Shown here piece after piece: positions 1-4,832 of a DNA stretch of 5,262 nt. The DNA comes from Sphingomonas sp. UBA1000 (GTDB taxonomy: Bacteria > Pseudomonadota > Alphaproteobacteria > Sphingomonadales > Sphingomonadaceae), in contig DBAW01000217.1 of the NCBI GenBank assembly GCA_002291855.1, forward strand, positions 1 through 5,262, written 5' to 3'. The notes under the pieces were generated by a model. That model worked only from the letters and a program-made list of their open reading frames with translations. It made no database searches and had not been told where the DNA came from. Each line of letters opens with the position of its first letter. Position 1 is the first letter of the stretch. A program made the position numbers and the translations under genes.

Positions 1-41
1 CGGCATTCCTGCGCGCGATTGCCGAACATCTGTCGGGCTGA
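1..41 (+). CDS. 3' end of an unidentified gene
   Basis: The frame beginning at base 3 reads AFLRAIAEHLSG and stops at TGA 39-41. The other two forward frames run on into low-complexity C-rich DNA. A short amphipathic helix ending a few residues before the stop is a common way for enzymes such as alpha/beta hydrolases to end, but twelve residues are too few to name a family. The intergenic character of the DNA right after this TGA supports it as a real gene end. Function unknown. Confidence 0.4.
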   Translation, partial: AFLRAIAEHLSG

Positions 42-55
42 GGGGCCGGCCGACA

Positions 56-90
56 CCCGCCCAGCCACCCACCCACCCAGCCACCCGCCC
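56..90. repeat. C3-tract array, G-quadruplex-capable on the - strand
   Basis: Seven CCC tracts (56-58, 60-62, 68-70, 72-74, 76-78, 84-86, 88-90) are separated by loops of 1, 5, 1, 1, 5 and 1 bases. Part of the pattern comes from two near-identical copies of a 16-base unit (60-75 and 76-91). The complementary strand carries seven G3 tracts with short loops, which satisfies the usual G3N1-7 quadruplex rule. It lies after the stop of the preceding gene and about 130-165 bases before the next start. A regulatory role is inference only. Confidence 0.6.
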
Positions 91-152
91 GGCACTTGCC
101 CGTCCGTGCCTGCACCGCGCGCATCCGTCCCGCACTCGGACGCTGGCCGCGC

Positions 153-181
153 TTGACTCTTGGTTAACAGAAGATGAACCT
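153..181 (+). promoter_or_regulatory. candidate promoter with CtrA-like box upstream of the PEP-CTERM gene
   Basis: TTGACT at 153-158 resembles a sigma-70 -35 element. The hexamer 17 bases downstream (176-181, GAACCT) is a poor -10, so the promoter may need an activator. TTAA at 164-167, seven bases, then TGAA at 175-178 matches the alphaproteobacterial CtrA consensus TTAA-N7-TTAA with one mismatch. The area is locally AT-richer than its surroundings. Transcription from here would give a leader of roughly 30 bases ending in the AAGGGG ribosome site. Confidence 0.3.
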
Positions 182-207
182 CTGGTGGCTCGGGGGAGTT
201 CATTCAG

Positions 208-213
208 AAGGGG
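208..213 (+). promoter_or_regulatory. ribosome binding site for the PEP-CTERM gene
   Basis: AAGGGG lies seven bases before ATG 221. This fixes the start there rather than at the in-frame GTG at 185, which would put charged residues ahead of an otherwise ideal signal peptide and has no good ribosome site. Confidence 0.6.
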
Positions 214-220
214 TGCGATC

Positions 221-775
221 ATGAAGACCAGTCTGCTGTTGGCGGCCGCTCTTGCCACCGTCTCCGCCTCGGCCGCATCGGCCGGCACCATCGTGTTCAC
301 CGGCAACACCAGCGGCGGGCCGCTCTGGAACCGGCCGGTGCAGGGCAATCCGCCGACGCCGCCGGCATCCACTGTCGGCACCGCCGTCAATTATCGCTTC
401 CACCAGTTCGCGGTCGATGCGAACGGTGCCTATTCGTTCCAGACGACCGCGACCGGCGGCTGGGACAATTACACTTTCCTTTATGCCAACGCCTTCAATC
501 CGCTGACGCCGTTTGCTAACATCATCGTCGGCAATGACGACAATCCGTTCATCGGCGTGTCGGGCTTCACCACCAACCTCACGGCGGGCACCACCTATTT
601 CCTGGTCGTGACCGGGTTCGACAATGGTAACGCCGGGGCCTATTCGGCCGAGATCCGCGGCCCGGGCAACATCGCCGCCGTGCCGGAACCGGAAAGCTGG
701 GCGCTGATGATCGCCGGCTTTGCCGCGGCCGGCGGCGCGCTGCGCATCCGGCGCTCGCGCATCGCCTACGCCTGA
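221..775 (+). CDS. secreted PEPxxWA-CTERM sorting-domain protein
   Basis: This 184-residue protein is predicted to be exported and handled by an exosortase. Residues 1-21 form a signal peptide (MKTS, hydrophobic LLLAAALATV, likely cleavage after A19-S20-A21). Residues 22-150 form a polar domain rich in G, N, T and aromatics, with a GNDDNPF stretch at 104-110 and TAGTTYFLVVTGFDNG at 121-136. This alternating pattern suggests a beta-sandwich of the pre-peptidase C-terminal (PPC) kind, which is an inference. The tail shows the tripartite sorting signal: PEP at 155-157, W160-A161, the hydrophobic MIAGFAAAGGAL segment, and the basic cluster RIRRSR at 175-180. The PEPxxWA form is typical of sphingomonads. 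It has its own ribosome site and terminator, so it is probably monocistronic. No exosortase or polysaccharide gene is in view, as is usual for scattered PEP-CTERM substrates. The ligand or surface role is unknown. Confidence 0.9.
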   Translation: MKTSLLLAAALATVSASAASAGTIVFTGNTSGGPLWNRPVQGNPPTPPASTVGTAVNYRFHQFAVDANGAYSFQTTATGGWDNYTFLYANAFNPLTPFANIIVGNDDNPFIGVSGFTTNLTAGTTYFLVVTGFDNGNAGAYSAEIRGPGNIAAVPEPESWALMIAGFAAAGGALRIRRSRIAYA

Positions 776-794
776 CCGGGGTCTGAAAGCTGGG

Positions 795-828
795 AACGGC
801 CTCGCATGGCGACATGCGGGGCCGTTTT
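795..828 (+). terminator. strong rho-independent terminator after the PEP-CTERM gene
   Basis: A 14-bp stem (795-808 with 813-826; one G-T wobble at 802/819) is capped by a GCGA loop of the stable GNRA class and runs into TTTT at 825-828. It begins 19 bases after the stop codon. It separates the PEP-CTERM gene from the downstream operon. The open frame of the next gene extends back into this hairpin, which excludes the ATG at 806 as its start. Confidence 0.9.
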
Positions 829-870
829 CCTATCCGGCGGGATCATCGCCCCGGTCCGCGAAATCGCTTA

Positions 871-904
871 TTCACAACGGGGTAAATCCGGTTACAGTTC
901 CGGC
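871..904 (+). promoter_or_regulatory. candidate sigma-70 promoter giving a leaderless mRNA
   Basis: TTCACA (871-876; one mismatch to TTGACA) and TACAGT (893-898; four of six to TATAAT) are 16 bases apart. A start about seven bases after the -10 falls on or next to ATG 905. No Shine-Dalgarno sequence precedes that ATG at a useful distance: the only purine run, GGGG at 879-882, is more than 20 bases away. Together these fit a leaderless transcript, which is common in alphaproteobacteria. The start point is inferred. Confidence 0.45.
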
Positions 905-1333
905 ATGATCCACCGTCTCGACGAACATATGGCCGTGGCGCCGCAGATCTGGCCGTCCGAATTGCTTCCGCTGTCGGAGCAGGGATTCGCGCTCATCATC
1001 AACAACCGCCCGGACGATGAGGAAGCGGGCCAGCCCGCCTCGGTCGAGGTCGAAAGCGCGGCCCGCGTGGTCGGGCTTGGCTATCGCGCCATTCCCGTCA
1101 CCCATGCCGGGTTCAGCCATGCGCAGATCGACGCGATGGTCGAGGCGCTGTCGGCGGCGCGCGGCCCGGTGCTCGCTTATTGCCGGTCGGGGACGCGCTC
1201 CTGCTTCCTGTGGGCGCTTGCCCGCGCGCGGATGGGCGACGATCCGGCGACCCTGGTCGAAAAGGCGGCTGCCGCCGGTTACGATCTGCGGCCGATCCAG
1301 GCGATGATCGAGGCGCTCGGCGCCGGGCGATGA
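905..1333 (+). CDS. TIGR01244/DUF442 family rhodanese-like sulfurtransferase or phosphatase
   Basis: This 142-residue cytosolic protein has the dual-specificity-phosphatase/rhodanese-like fold of the DUF442 (TIGR01244) family. Its markers are the IWPSELLPLSEQGFALIINNRPDDEE segment near residues 15-40 (only the INNRPD core is diagnostic) and the active-site loop AYCRSGTRS, with C93 and R98. The C-X4-R spacing is that of rhodaneses rather than the C-X5-R of protein phosphatases, so sulfur transfer is more likely; neither activity is proven. Family members occur alone or fused to metallo-beta-lactamase domains in sulfide detoxification proteins; here it is alone. ATG 905 is chosen because the more upstream ATG at 806 lies inside the terminator hairpin and adds 33 residues that do not resemble the family. 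Another possible start is ATG 929. It is the first gene of the 905-4070 operon, ten bases before the next start. Confidence 0.85.
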   Translation: MIHRLDEHMAVAPQIWPSELLPLSEQGFALIINNRPDDEEAGQPASVEVESAARVVGLGYRAIPVTHAGFSHAQIDAMVEALSAARGPVLAYCRSGTRSCFLWALARARMGDDPATLVEKAAAAGYDLRPIQAMIEALGAGR

Positions 1334-1343
1334 ACGGCCGGCC

Positions 1344-1607
1344 ATGAACATCGCGCTGATGGCCGGATCGCTGGCGGGGGTGCTGATGCTCGCCTTCATC
1401 GCCCGGGCGCTGGGGCTGGGGGGCGCAGTGCTCGCCGACGCGGCGGAGGCCTGTGCGATTGCCGAGGCCGAACAGCCGGGGTTCATCGCCGATCGGGCCG
1501 TGCTCGATGCCGATCGCGCGGGGGCGCTGGTGACGGGCATTGACGGCCGGGCGCTGCGCGTGCGCCGCCACGGCGCGCAGTTCGTGGCGGAGAGCCTTGA
1601 TGGCTGA
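1344..1607 (+). CDS. small single-helix membrane protein of unknown function
   Basis: I do not recognise a characterised family. The 87-residue product starts with one hydrophobic helix (about residues 3-20, ALMAGSLAGVLMLAFIARAL), followed by an acidic, alanine-rich stretch (31-60, with C37) and a compact C-terminal segment ALVTGIDGRALRVRRHGAQF at 61-80. That last part reads like two or three beta strands. The N-terminus has no positive charge before the helix and no signal cleavage site, so it is likely a membrane anchor with a small soluble domain. It begins ten bases after the preceding stop and overlaps the desaturase gene by eight bases (ATGGCTGA). This indicates translational coupling and supports it as a real gene. 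No clear ribosome site is seen. A role as accessory or partner of the membrane enzyme is inference from position. Confidence 0.7.
   Translation: MNIALMAGSLAGVLMLAFIARALGLGGAVLADAAEACAIAEAEQPGFIADRAVLDADRAGALVTGIDGRALRVRRHGAQFVAESLDG
1589..1594 (+). promoter_or_regulatory. ribosome binding site for the desaturase gene
   Basis: GGAGAG lies five bases before ATG 1600, inside the end of the preceding gene. It sets the start at 1600 rather than at the upstream in-frame TTG at 1540, which would overlap the previous gene by 68 bases and add an unrelated arginine-rich extension. Confidence 0.6.
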
Positions 1608-2580
1608 GCTGCCCGATCCCGTCCAATATGCGGTGCCGGGCTTCATCCTGCTGATTCTTGCCGAAATGCTGGTCGCCCGCGCGCGCGACCGCCGCCGTTA
1701 CTGCCCGCGCGACACATTCACCTCGCTGATGCTCGGTTTCGGCTCGACGATTGCCGGGGCGCTCAGCGCCGGGCTGGTCTACAGCCTTGCGGTCGCCGTG
1801 CACGGTTTCGCGCTGCGCGACATCGGCTTTGTCTGGTGGGCGTGGATCCTGTGCTTCCTGCTCGACGATCTGGCCTATTATGTCTTTCACCGCTCGGCCC
1901 ACCGGGTGCGCTGGTTCTGGGCCAGCCATGTCATCCATCATTCGAGCCAGCATTATAATCTGTCGACGGCGCTGCGGCAGACCTGGACGGGGTTCATCAG
2001 CCTCGCCTTCATCTTCCGGCTGCCGCTGTTCCTGATCGGCTTTCCGCCGGAGATGGTGTTCTTCTGCGCCGGGCTGAACCTGATCTACCAGTTCTGGATC
2101 CATACCGAGATGGTCGGCCGGATGCCGCGCTGGTTCGAGGCGGTGATGAACACGCCGTCGCACCACCGCGTCCATCACGCGACCAATGCCGCCTATCTCG
2201 ACCGCAATTATGCCGGGGTGTTTATCATCTGGGACCGGATGTTCGGCACCTTCACCCCCGAGCGCGACGATCTTCCGCCGCGCTACGGGCTGGTCAAGAA
2301 TCTGGGGCGGTTCAACCTGATCTGGGCGGCCTTTCACGAATGGGTGGGCATTGCCCGCGATGTGGCGCGCGCGCCGGGCTGGCGGGCACGCCTGCTCTAT
2401 GCGTTCGGCCCGCCGGGCTGGAGCCATGACGGCAGCCGCGACACCAGCGAGACAATCAGAGAAAAAGAACAGAGGAGAGTGGCGTGGAAGAGTATGACAT
2501 CATCGTCGTCGGCGGCGGATCGGGCGGCAGCGCCGTCGCCGGCCGGCTGGCGTCCGGGGGGCGATACCGGGTCTGCCTGA
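1600..2580 (+). CDS. sterol desaturase / fatty acid hydroxylase family membrane protein
   Basis: This 326-residue integral membrane protein belongs to the histidine-rich non-haem di-iron family (ERG3, alkylglycerol monooxygenase, CrtZ-like hydroxylases). It would use O2 to hydroxylate or desaturate a lipid-like substrate. The metal-ligand boxes are in order: HRSAH at 97-101, HVIHH at 110-114 with H117, H168 between helices, and HHRVHH at 188-193. Hydrophobic helices lie near 10-23, 43-69, 78-95, 131-148 and 152-167. A family-like C-terminal amphipathic part runs to about GPPGWSHDGSRDTSE (270-284). The last 35-40 residues are low-complexity (SSSSAADRAAAPSP) and are encoded out of frame across the start of the next gene, so they are probably not conserved. 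It overlaps the upstream gene by eight bases and the downstream gene by 97. The substrate (sterol/hopanoid, carotenoid, fatty acid, ether lipid) is not readable from sequence. Confidence 0.9.
   Translation: MAELPDPVQYAVPGFILLILAEMLVARARDRRRYCPRDTFTSLMLGFGSTIAGALSAGLVYSLAVAVHGFALRDIGFVWWAWILCFLLDDLAYYVFHRSAHRVRWFWASHVIHHSSQHYNLSTALRQTWTGFISLAFIFRLPLFLIGFPPEMVFFCAGLNLIYQFWIHTEMVGRMPRWFEAVMNTPSHHRVHHATNAAYLDRNYAGVFIIWDRMFGTFTPERDDLPPRYGLVKNLGRFNLIWAAFHEWVGIARDVARAPGWRARLLYAFGPPGWSHDGSRDTSETIREKEQRRVAWKSMTSSSSAADRAAAPSPAGWRPGGDTGSA
2471..2477 (+). promoter_or_regulatory. ribosome binding site for the GMC oxidoreductase gene
   Basis: AGAGGAG lies six bases before GTG 2484. It is the best Shine-Dalgarno sequence in the window and decides a GTG start, giving an N-terminus that begins directly at the FAD-binding strand (MEEYDIIVVGGG). 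It sits within the coding part of the desaturase gene, so its access depends on ribosomes translating that gene. Confidence 0.8.
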
Positions 2581-4070
2581 TCGAGGCCGGGGGCACCAAC
2601 ACCAGCTGGCGGGTGCGCGCGCCGGGGATGCTGCCTTTCCTGCCCAAAAACACCAACTGGCGGTTCGAAACCGTGCCGCAGCCGGGGCTGAACGGCCGGC
2701 GCGGCTATCAGCCGCGCGGCAAGGGGCTGGGCGGGTCGAGCGCGATCAACGCGATGATCTATATCCGCGGCTGCGCCTGGGATTATGACCGCTGGGCCGA
2801 ACTGGGCGCGACCGGGTGGAGCCATGACGAGGTGCTGCCCTATTTCCGCCGCGCCGAAGGCAATGTGCGCGGGGCCGATGCCCATCATGGCGGCGACGGG
2901 CCGCTCAAGGTGTCGGACCAGAACTGGCCGCACCCCGGCAGCCTTGATTTCGTCGAGGCGGGCGCGTCGCTGCAGCTGCCGCGCAGCGACGATTTCAACG
3001 GCGCGCAGTTCGAAGGCGTTGGCCTGTATCAGGTGACGCAATATCGCGGCGAACGCTGGTCGGTCGCGCGCGGCTATGTCGAGCCGGAGGTCGCGGCCGG
3101 GCGGCTGGCGGTCAAGACCGGCGCGCTCGTCGAAAAGATCGGGGTCGAGAATGGCCGCGCCCGCATGGTCACCATCCGGCGCGGCGGGCGGAGCGAAACG
3201 CTGGTCGCGCGCGGTGCCGTCATCCTGTCGGCCGGCGCGTTCGGCACGCCGCAGACGCTGATGCTGTCGGGCATCGGGCCGGCCGAGCATCTGCGCGAAC
3301 AGGGCATTCCGGTGGTGCTCGACCGCGCCGCCGTGGGCGCGGACCTGCAGGACCATATCGATTATGTCTCGGGCTATGAAACCGATGGCTATGAGTTTCT
3401 GGGCGGATCGGCGCGCGGCGCGGTCAAGCAGATCGGCGCGATTGTCGAATGGCTGCGCCACCGCACCGGGCGGCTGACCACCCCCTATGCCGAGGCCGGC
3501 GGCTTTGCCCGCACCAGCCCCGATGTCGCGGTGCCCGATGTGCAGTTCCATTTCGTGCCGGCGGTGCTGGAAGATCATGGCCGCACGCGGGTGAAGGCGC
3601 ATGGCTTTTCCTGCCATGTCTGCGTGCTGCGCCCCGAAAGCCGGGGCACGGTGCGGCTGGGCAGCCCCGATCCGCGCGCCGCGCCGGTCATCGATCCTCG
3701 CTTCCTGTCGGACGACCGCGATACGCAGGTGCTGCTGCGCGGCACCAAGCTGATGCGCCGCATTCTCGAAGCGCCGCCGCTTGCCCGGCATGGCGGGCGC
3801 GACCGCCACACGGCGGGGATCGAGGATGATGCGCGGCTGATCGAGATCATCCGCAACCGCGCCGACACCGTCTATCATCCGGTCGGCACCGCGCGCATGG
3901 GCAGCGATGCCGATGCGGTCGTCGATCCGCGGCTGAAGGTGCGCGGGCTCGACGGGCTCTACATCGCCGACGCCTCGGTGATGCCGCGTATCGTCAGCGG
4001 CAACACCAACGCGCCGACGGTGATGATCGGCGAACGCTGCGCCGAGTTTGTGACCGCCGATCTGGGCTGA
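2484..4070 (+). CDS. GMC-family FAD-dependent alcohol oxidoreductase (choline dehydrogenase-like)
   Basis: The full-length 528-residue flavoenzyme oxidises a primary or secondary alcohol with FAD. Visible elements, in order: the Rossmann dinucleotide motif VVGGGSGGSAVAGRL (8-22); E34 in CLIEAG for the FAD ribose; GMC signature 1 around GKGLGGSSAIN (79-89); the FAD-contacting RWSVARGYVEP region (191-201); signature 2 GAFGTPQTLMLSGIG (251-265); the GADLQDH segment (285-291); the catalytic His H465 in YHPVGTARMG; and GNTNAPTVMIGE (506-517), where N507 is the likely second active-site residue. His/Asn is the choline dehydrogenase/oxidase type of pair. There is no signal peptide or Tat motif, so it is cytoplasmic. 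Length is normal for the family. Annotation as choline dehydrogenase (BetA) would be unsafe: no betaine genes are nearby, and many paralogues act on aliphatic, aromatic or polyethylene glycol alcohols. Its position after the hydroxylase suggests the alcohol may come from that reaction. Confidence 0.93.
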   Translation: MEEYDIIVVGGGSGGSAVAGRLASGGRYRVCLIEAGGTNTSWRVRAPGMLPFLPKNTNWRFETVPQPGLNGRRGYQPRGKGLGGSSAINAMIYIRGCAWDYDRWAELGATGWSHDEVLPYFRRAEGNVRGADAHHGGDGPLKVSDQNWPHPGSLDFVEAGASLQLPRSDDFNGAQFEGVGLYQVTQYRGERWSVARGYVEPEVAAGRLAVKTGALVEKIGVENGRARMVTIRRGGRSETLVARGAVILSAGAFGTPQTLMLSGIGPAEHLREQGIPVVLDRAAVGADLQDHIDYVSGYETDGYEFLGGSARGAVKQIGAIVEWLRHRTGRLTTPYAEAGGFARTSPDVAVPDVQFHFVPAVLEDHGRTRVKAHGFSCHVCVLRPESRGTVRLGSPDPRAAPVIDPRFLSDDRDTQVLLRGTKLMRRILEAPPLARHGGRDRHTAGIEDDARLIEIIRNRADTVYHPVGTARMGSDADAVVDPRLKVRGLDGLYIADASVMPRIVSGNTNAPTVMIGERCAEFVTADLG

Positions 4071-4114
4071 AGCATTTTCGAGCCGGGTGGAACACCCGGC
4101 GGCTCGGAAAATGC
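4071..4114. repeat. imperfect palindrome, REP-like, after the GMC gene
   Basis: The arms pair in three blocks: GCATTTTC (4072-4079) with GAAAATGC (4106-4113), GAGCC with GGCTC, and GGGTG with CACCC, around a GAA loop. The right arm has small bulges. It starts directly after the stop codon. Neither strand has a T tract after the stem, so it is not a textbook intrinsic terminator, although a 3'-end stabilising or convergent-termination role is possible. Palindromes with GCATTTTC...GAAAATGC ends recur in alphaproteobacterial intergenic regions as far as I recall; genome copy number was not tested. Confidence 0.6.
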
Positions 4115-4132
4115 GGTAAATCAGACGCGCGG

Positions 4133-4165
4133 AGCGGCCGATCCGATGGCGTCGGATCGGCTGCT
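4133..4165. repeat. long hairpin in the convergent junction
   Basis: A 15-bp stem (4133-4147 with 4151-4165; two G-T wobbles) closes on a GGC loop. It contains CGATCCGA facing TCGGATCG. No T tract follows on either strand. It may act as a transcription barrier between the converging GMC and gloC genes, as an mRNA 3'-end hairpin, or as part of a repeat cluster with its neighbours. Confidence 0.6.
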
Positions 4166-4169
4166 CTCA

Positions 4170-4216
4170 AGCATTCGCGAAACCGGGTGCCGGCCGTCAG
4201 CCGGCCAGCACCCGGT
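4170..4216. repeat. second REP-like palindrome, spanning the gloC stop codon
   Basis: The left half (4170-4189, AGCATTCGCGAAACCGGGTG) resembles the left arm of the palindrome at 4071-4089 (AGCATTTTCGAGCCGGGTG). ACCGGGTG (4182-4189) pairs with CACCCGGT (4209-4216), and CCGGC (4190-4194) with GCCGG (4200-4204), leaving a four-base bulge and a five-base loop. The loop contains the gloC stop codon (4197-4199), so the dyad reaches into the last codons of that gene. Confidence 0.5.
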
Positions 4217-4832
4217 CGGCGACGAACGGATTGGTCTGGCGTTCATGGCCAAAGGTCGACATCGGGCCGTGGCCGGGCACGAAATGCGTGTCATCGCCCA
4301 TCGGCCACAGCCGGGTGGTGATCGCGGCGATCAGATCGGCATGATTGCCGCGCGGGAAATCGGTGCGCCCGATCGATCCCTGAAACAGCACATCGCCGAC
4401 AATCGCCAGCCGCGAGGGCGCGTGATGGAAGACGACATGGCCGGGCGTGTGGCCCGGGCAGTGGCGCACGCCCAGCCGCAGCTCGCCGACCGTCACCTCG
4501 TCGCCATCGACCAGCCAGCGGTCCGGCTCGAACACGCGGCCGTCAATGCCATAGCGGCGGCCGTCATCCTCCAGCTGCGCGATCCAGAACCGGTCATCCT
4601 CATGCGGGCCTTCGATCGGCACGCCAAGCTCGGCGGCCAGCATCCCGGCCTGACCGCAATGATCGATATGGCCATGGGTGATGAGGATCTTTTCGATCTC
4701 GCACCCCGCCTGCCGCACCGCGTCCTTGAGCTTGGGCAGATCGCCGCCCGGATCGACCAGCGCGCCGCGATTGGTGCGTGTGCACCAGAACAGCGTGCAG
4801 TTCTGCTGCAACGGCGTCACCGGCACGATCAT
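4197..4832 (-). CDS. gloC: GloC/YcbL-type hydroxyacylglutathione hydrolase (glyoxalase II)
   Basis: This 211-residue cytosolic metallo-beta-lactamase-fold hydrolase probably cleaves S-lactoylglutathione to lactate and glutathione in methylglyoxal detoxification. Metal ligands are visible: THGHIDH (H53, H55, D57, H58), H128 in CPGHTPGH, D147 in VGDVLF and H188 in PGHGP. The overall arrangement follows E. coli YcbL (GloC) closely: opening PVTPLQQNCTLFWC, ALVDPGGD, the EGPHEDDRFW segment, the IGRTDFPRG loop and the PGHGPMSTFGHER end. It lacks the extra C-terminal substrate domain of GloB, in line with this shorter subfamily. ATG 4832 is chosen because it puts the conserved IVPVTP start at the N-terminus. 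The frame stays open upstream to 4928, but that adds a proline-rich 32-residue extension unlike the family. No strong ribosome site precedes 4832. It is divergent from pabB and convergent with the GMC gene. Confidence 0.9.
   Translation of the reverse strand: MIVPVTPLQQNCTLFWCTRTNRGALVDPGGDLPKLKDAVRQAGCEIEKILITHGHIDHCGQAGMLAAELGVPIEGPHEDDRFWIAQLEDDGRRYGIDGRVFEPDRWLVDGDEVTVGELRLGVRHCPGHTPGHVVFHHAPSRLAIVGDVLFQGSIGRTDFPRGNHADLIAAITTRLWPMGDDTHFVPGHGPMSTFGHERQTNPFVADRVLAG

Noticed and set aside
872..1646. Two - strand open frames opposite the DUF442 and small membrane protein genes
   Set aside because: They overlap each other and the coding strand, have compositionally biased products, and start inside a gene with recognised family motifs on the other strand.
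1483..2427. 314-codon open frame on the - strand opposite the desaturase gene
   Set aside because: Antisense shadow of the histidine-box enzyme. The product is rich in Arg, Gln, Pro and His with no recognisable fold, and no ribosome site was evident.
2461..2467. Programmed -1 frameshift joining the desaturase and GMC proteins
   Set aside because: The GAAAAAG run is not in the phase needed for an X XXY YYZ slippery site, and the GMC gene has its own excellent ribosome site and start. I keep only the unusual overlap as a finding.
2397..3878. 493-codon open frame on the - strand opposite the GMC gene
   Set aside because: It lies wholly antisense to a gene with clear GMC motifs. Its product is low-complexity Ala/Arg/Pro-rich without domains, and long antisense frames are a known by-product of G/C-rich third positions.
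905..4832. Split version of a DUF442-metallo-beta-lactamase sulfide detoxification protein (both domain types in the window)
   Set aside because: The two genes are about 3 kb apart on opposite strands, and the lactamase-fold protein matches GloC (glyoxalase II), not a persulfide dioxygenase.
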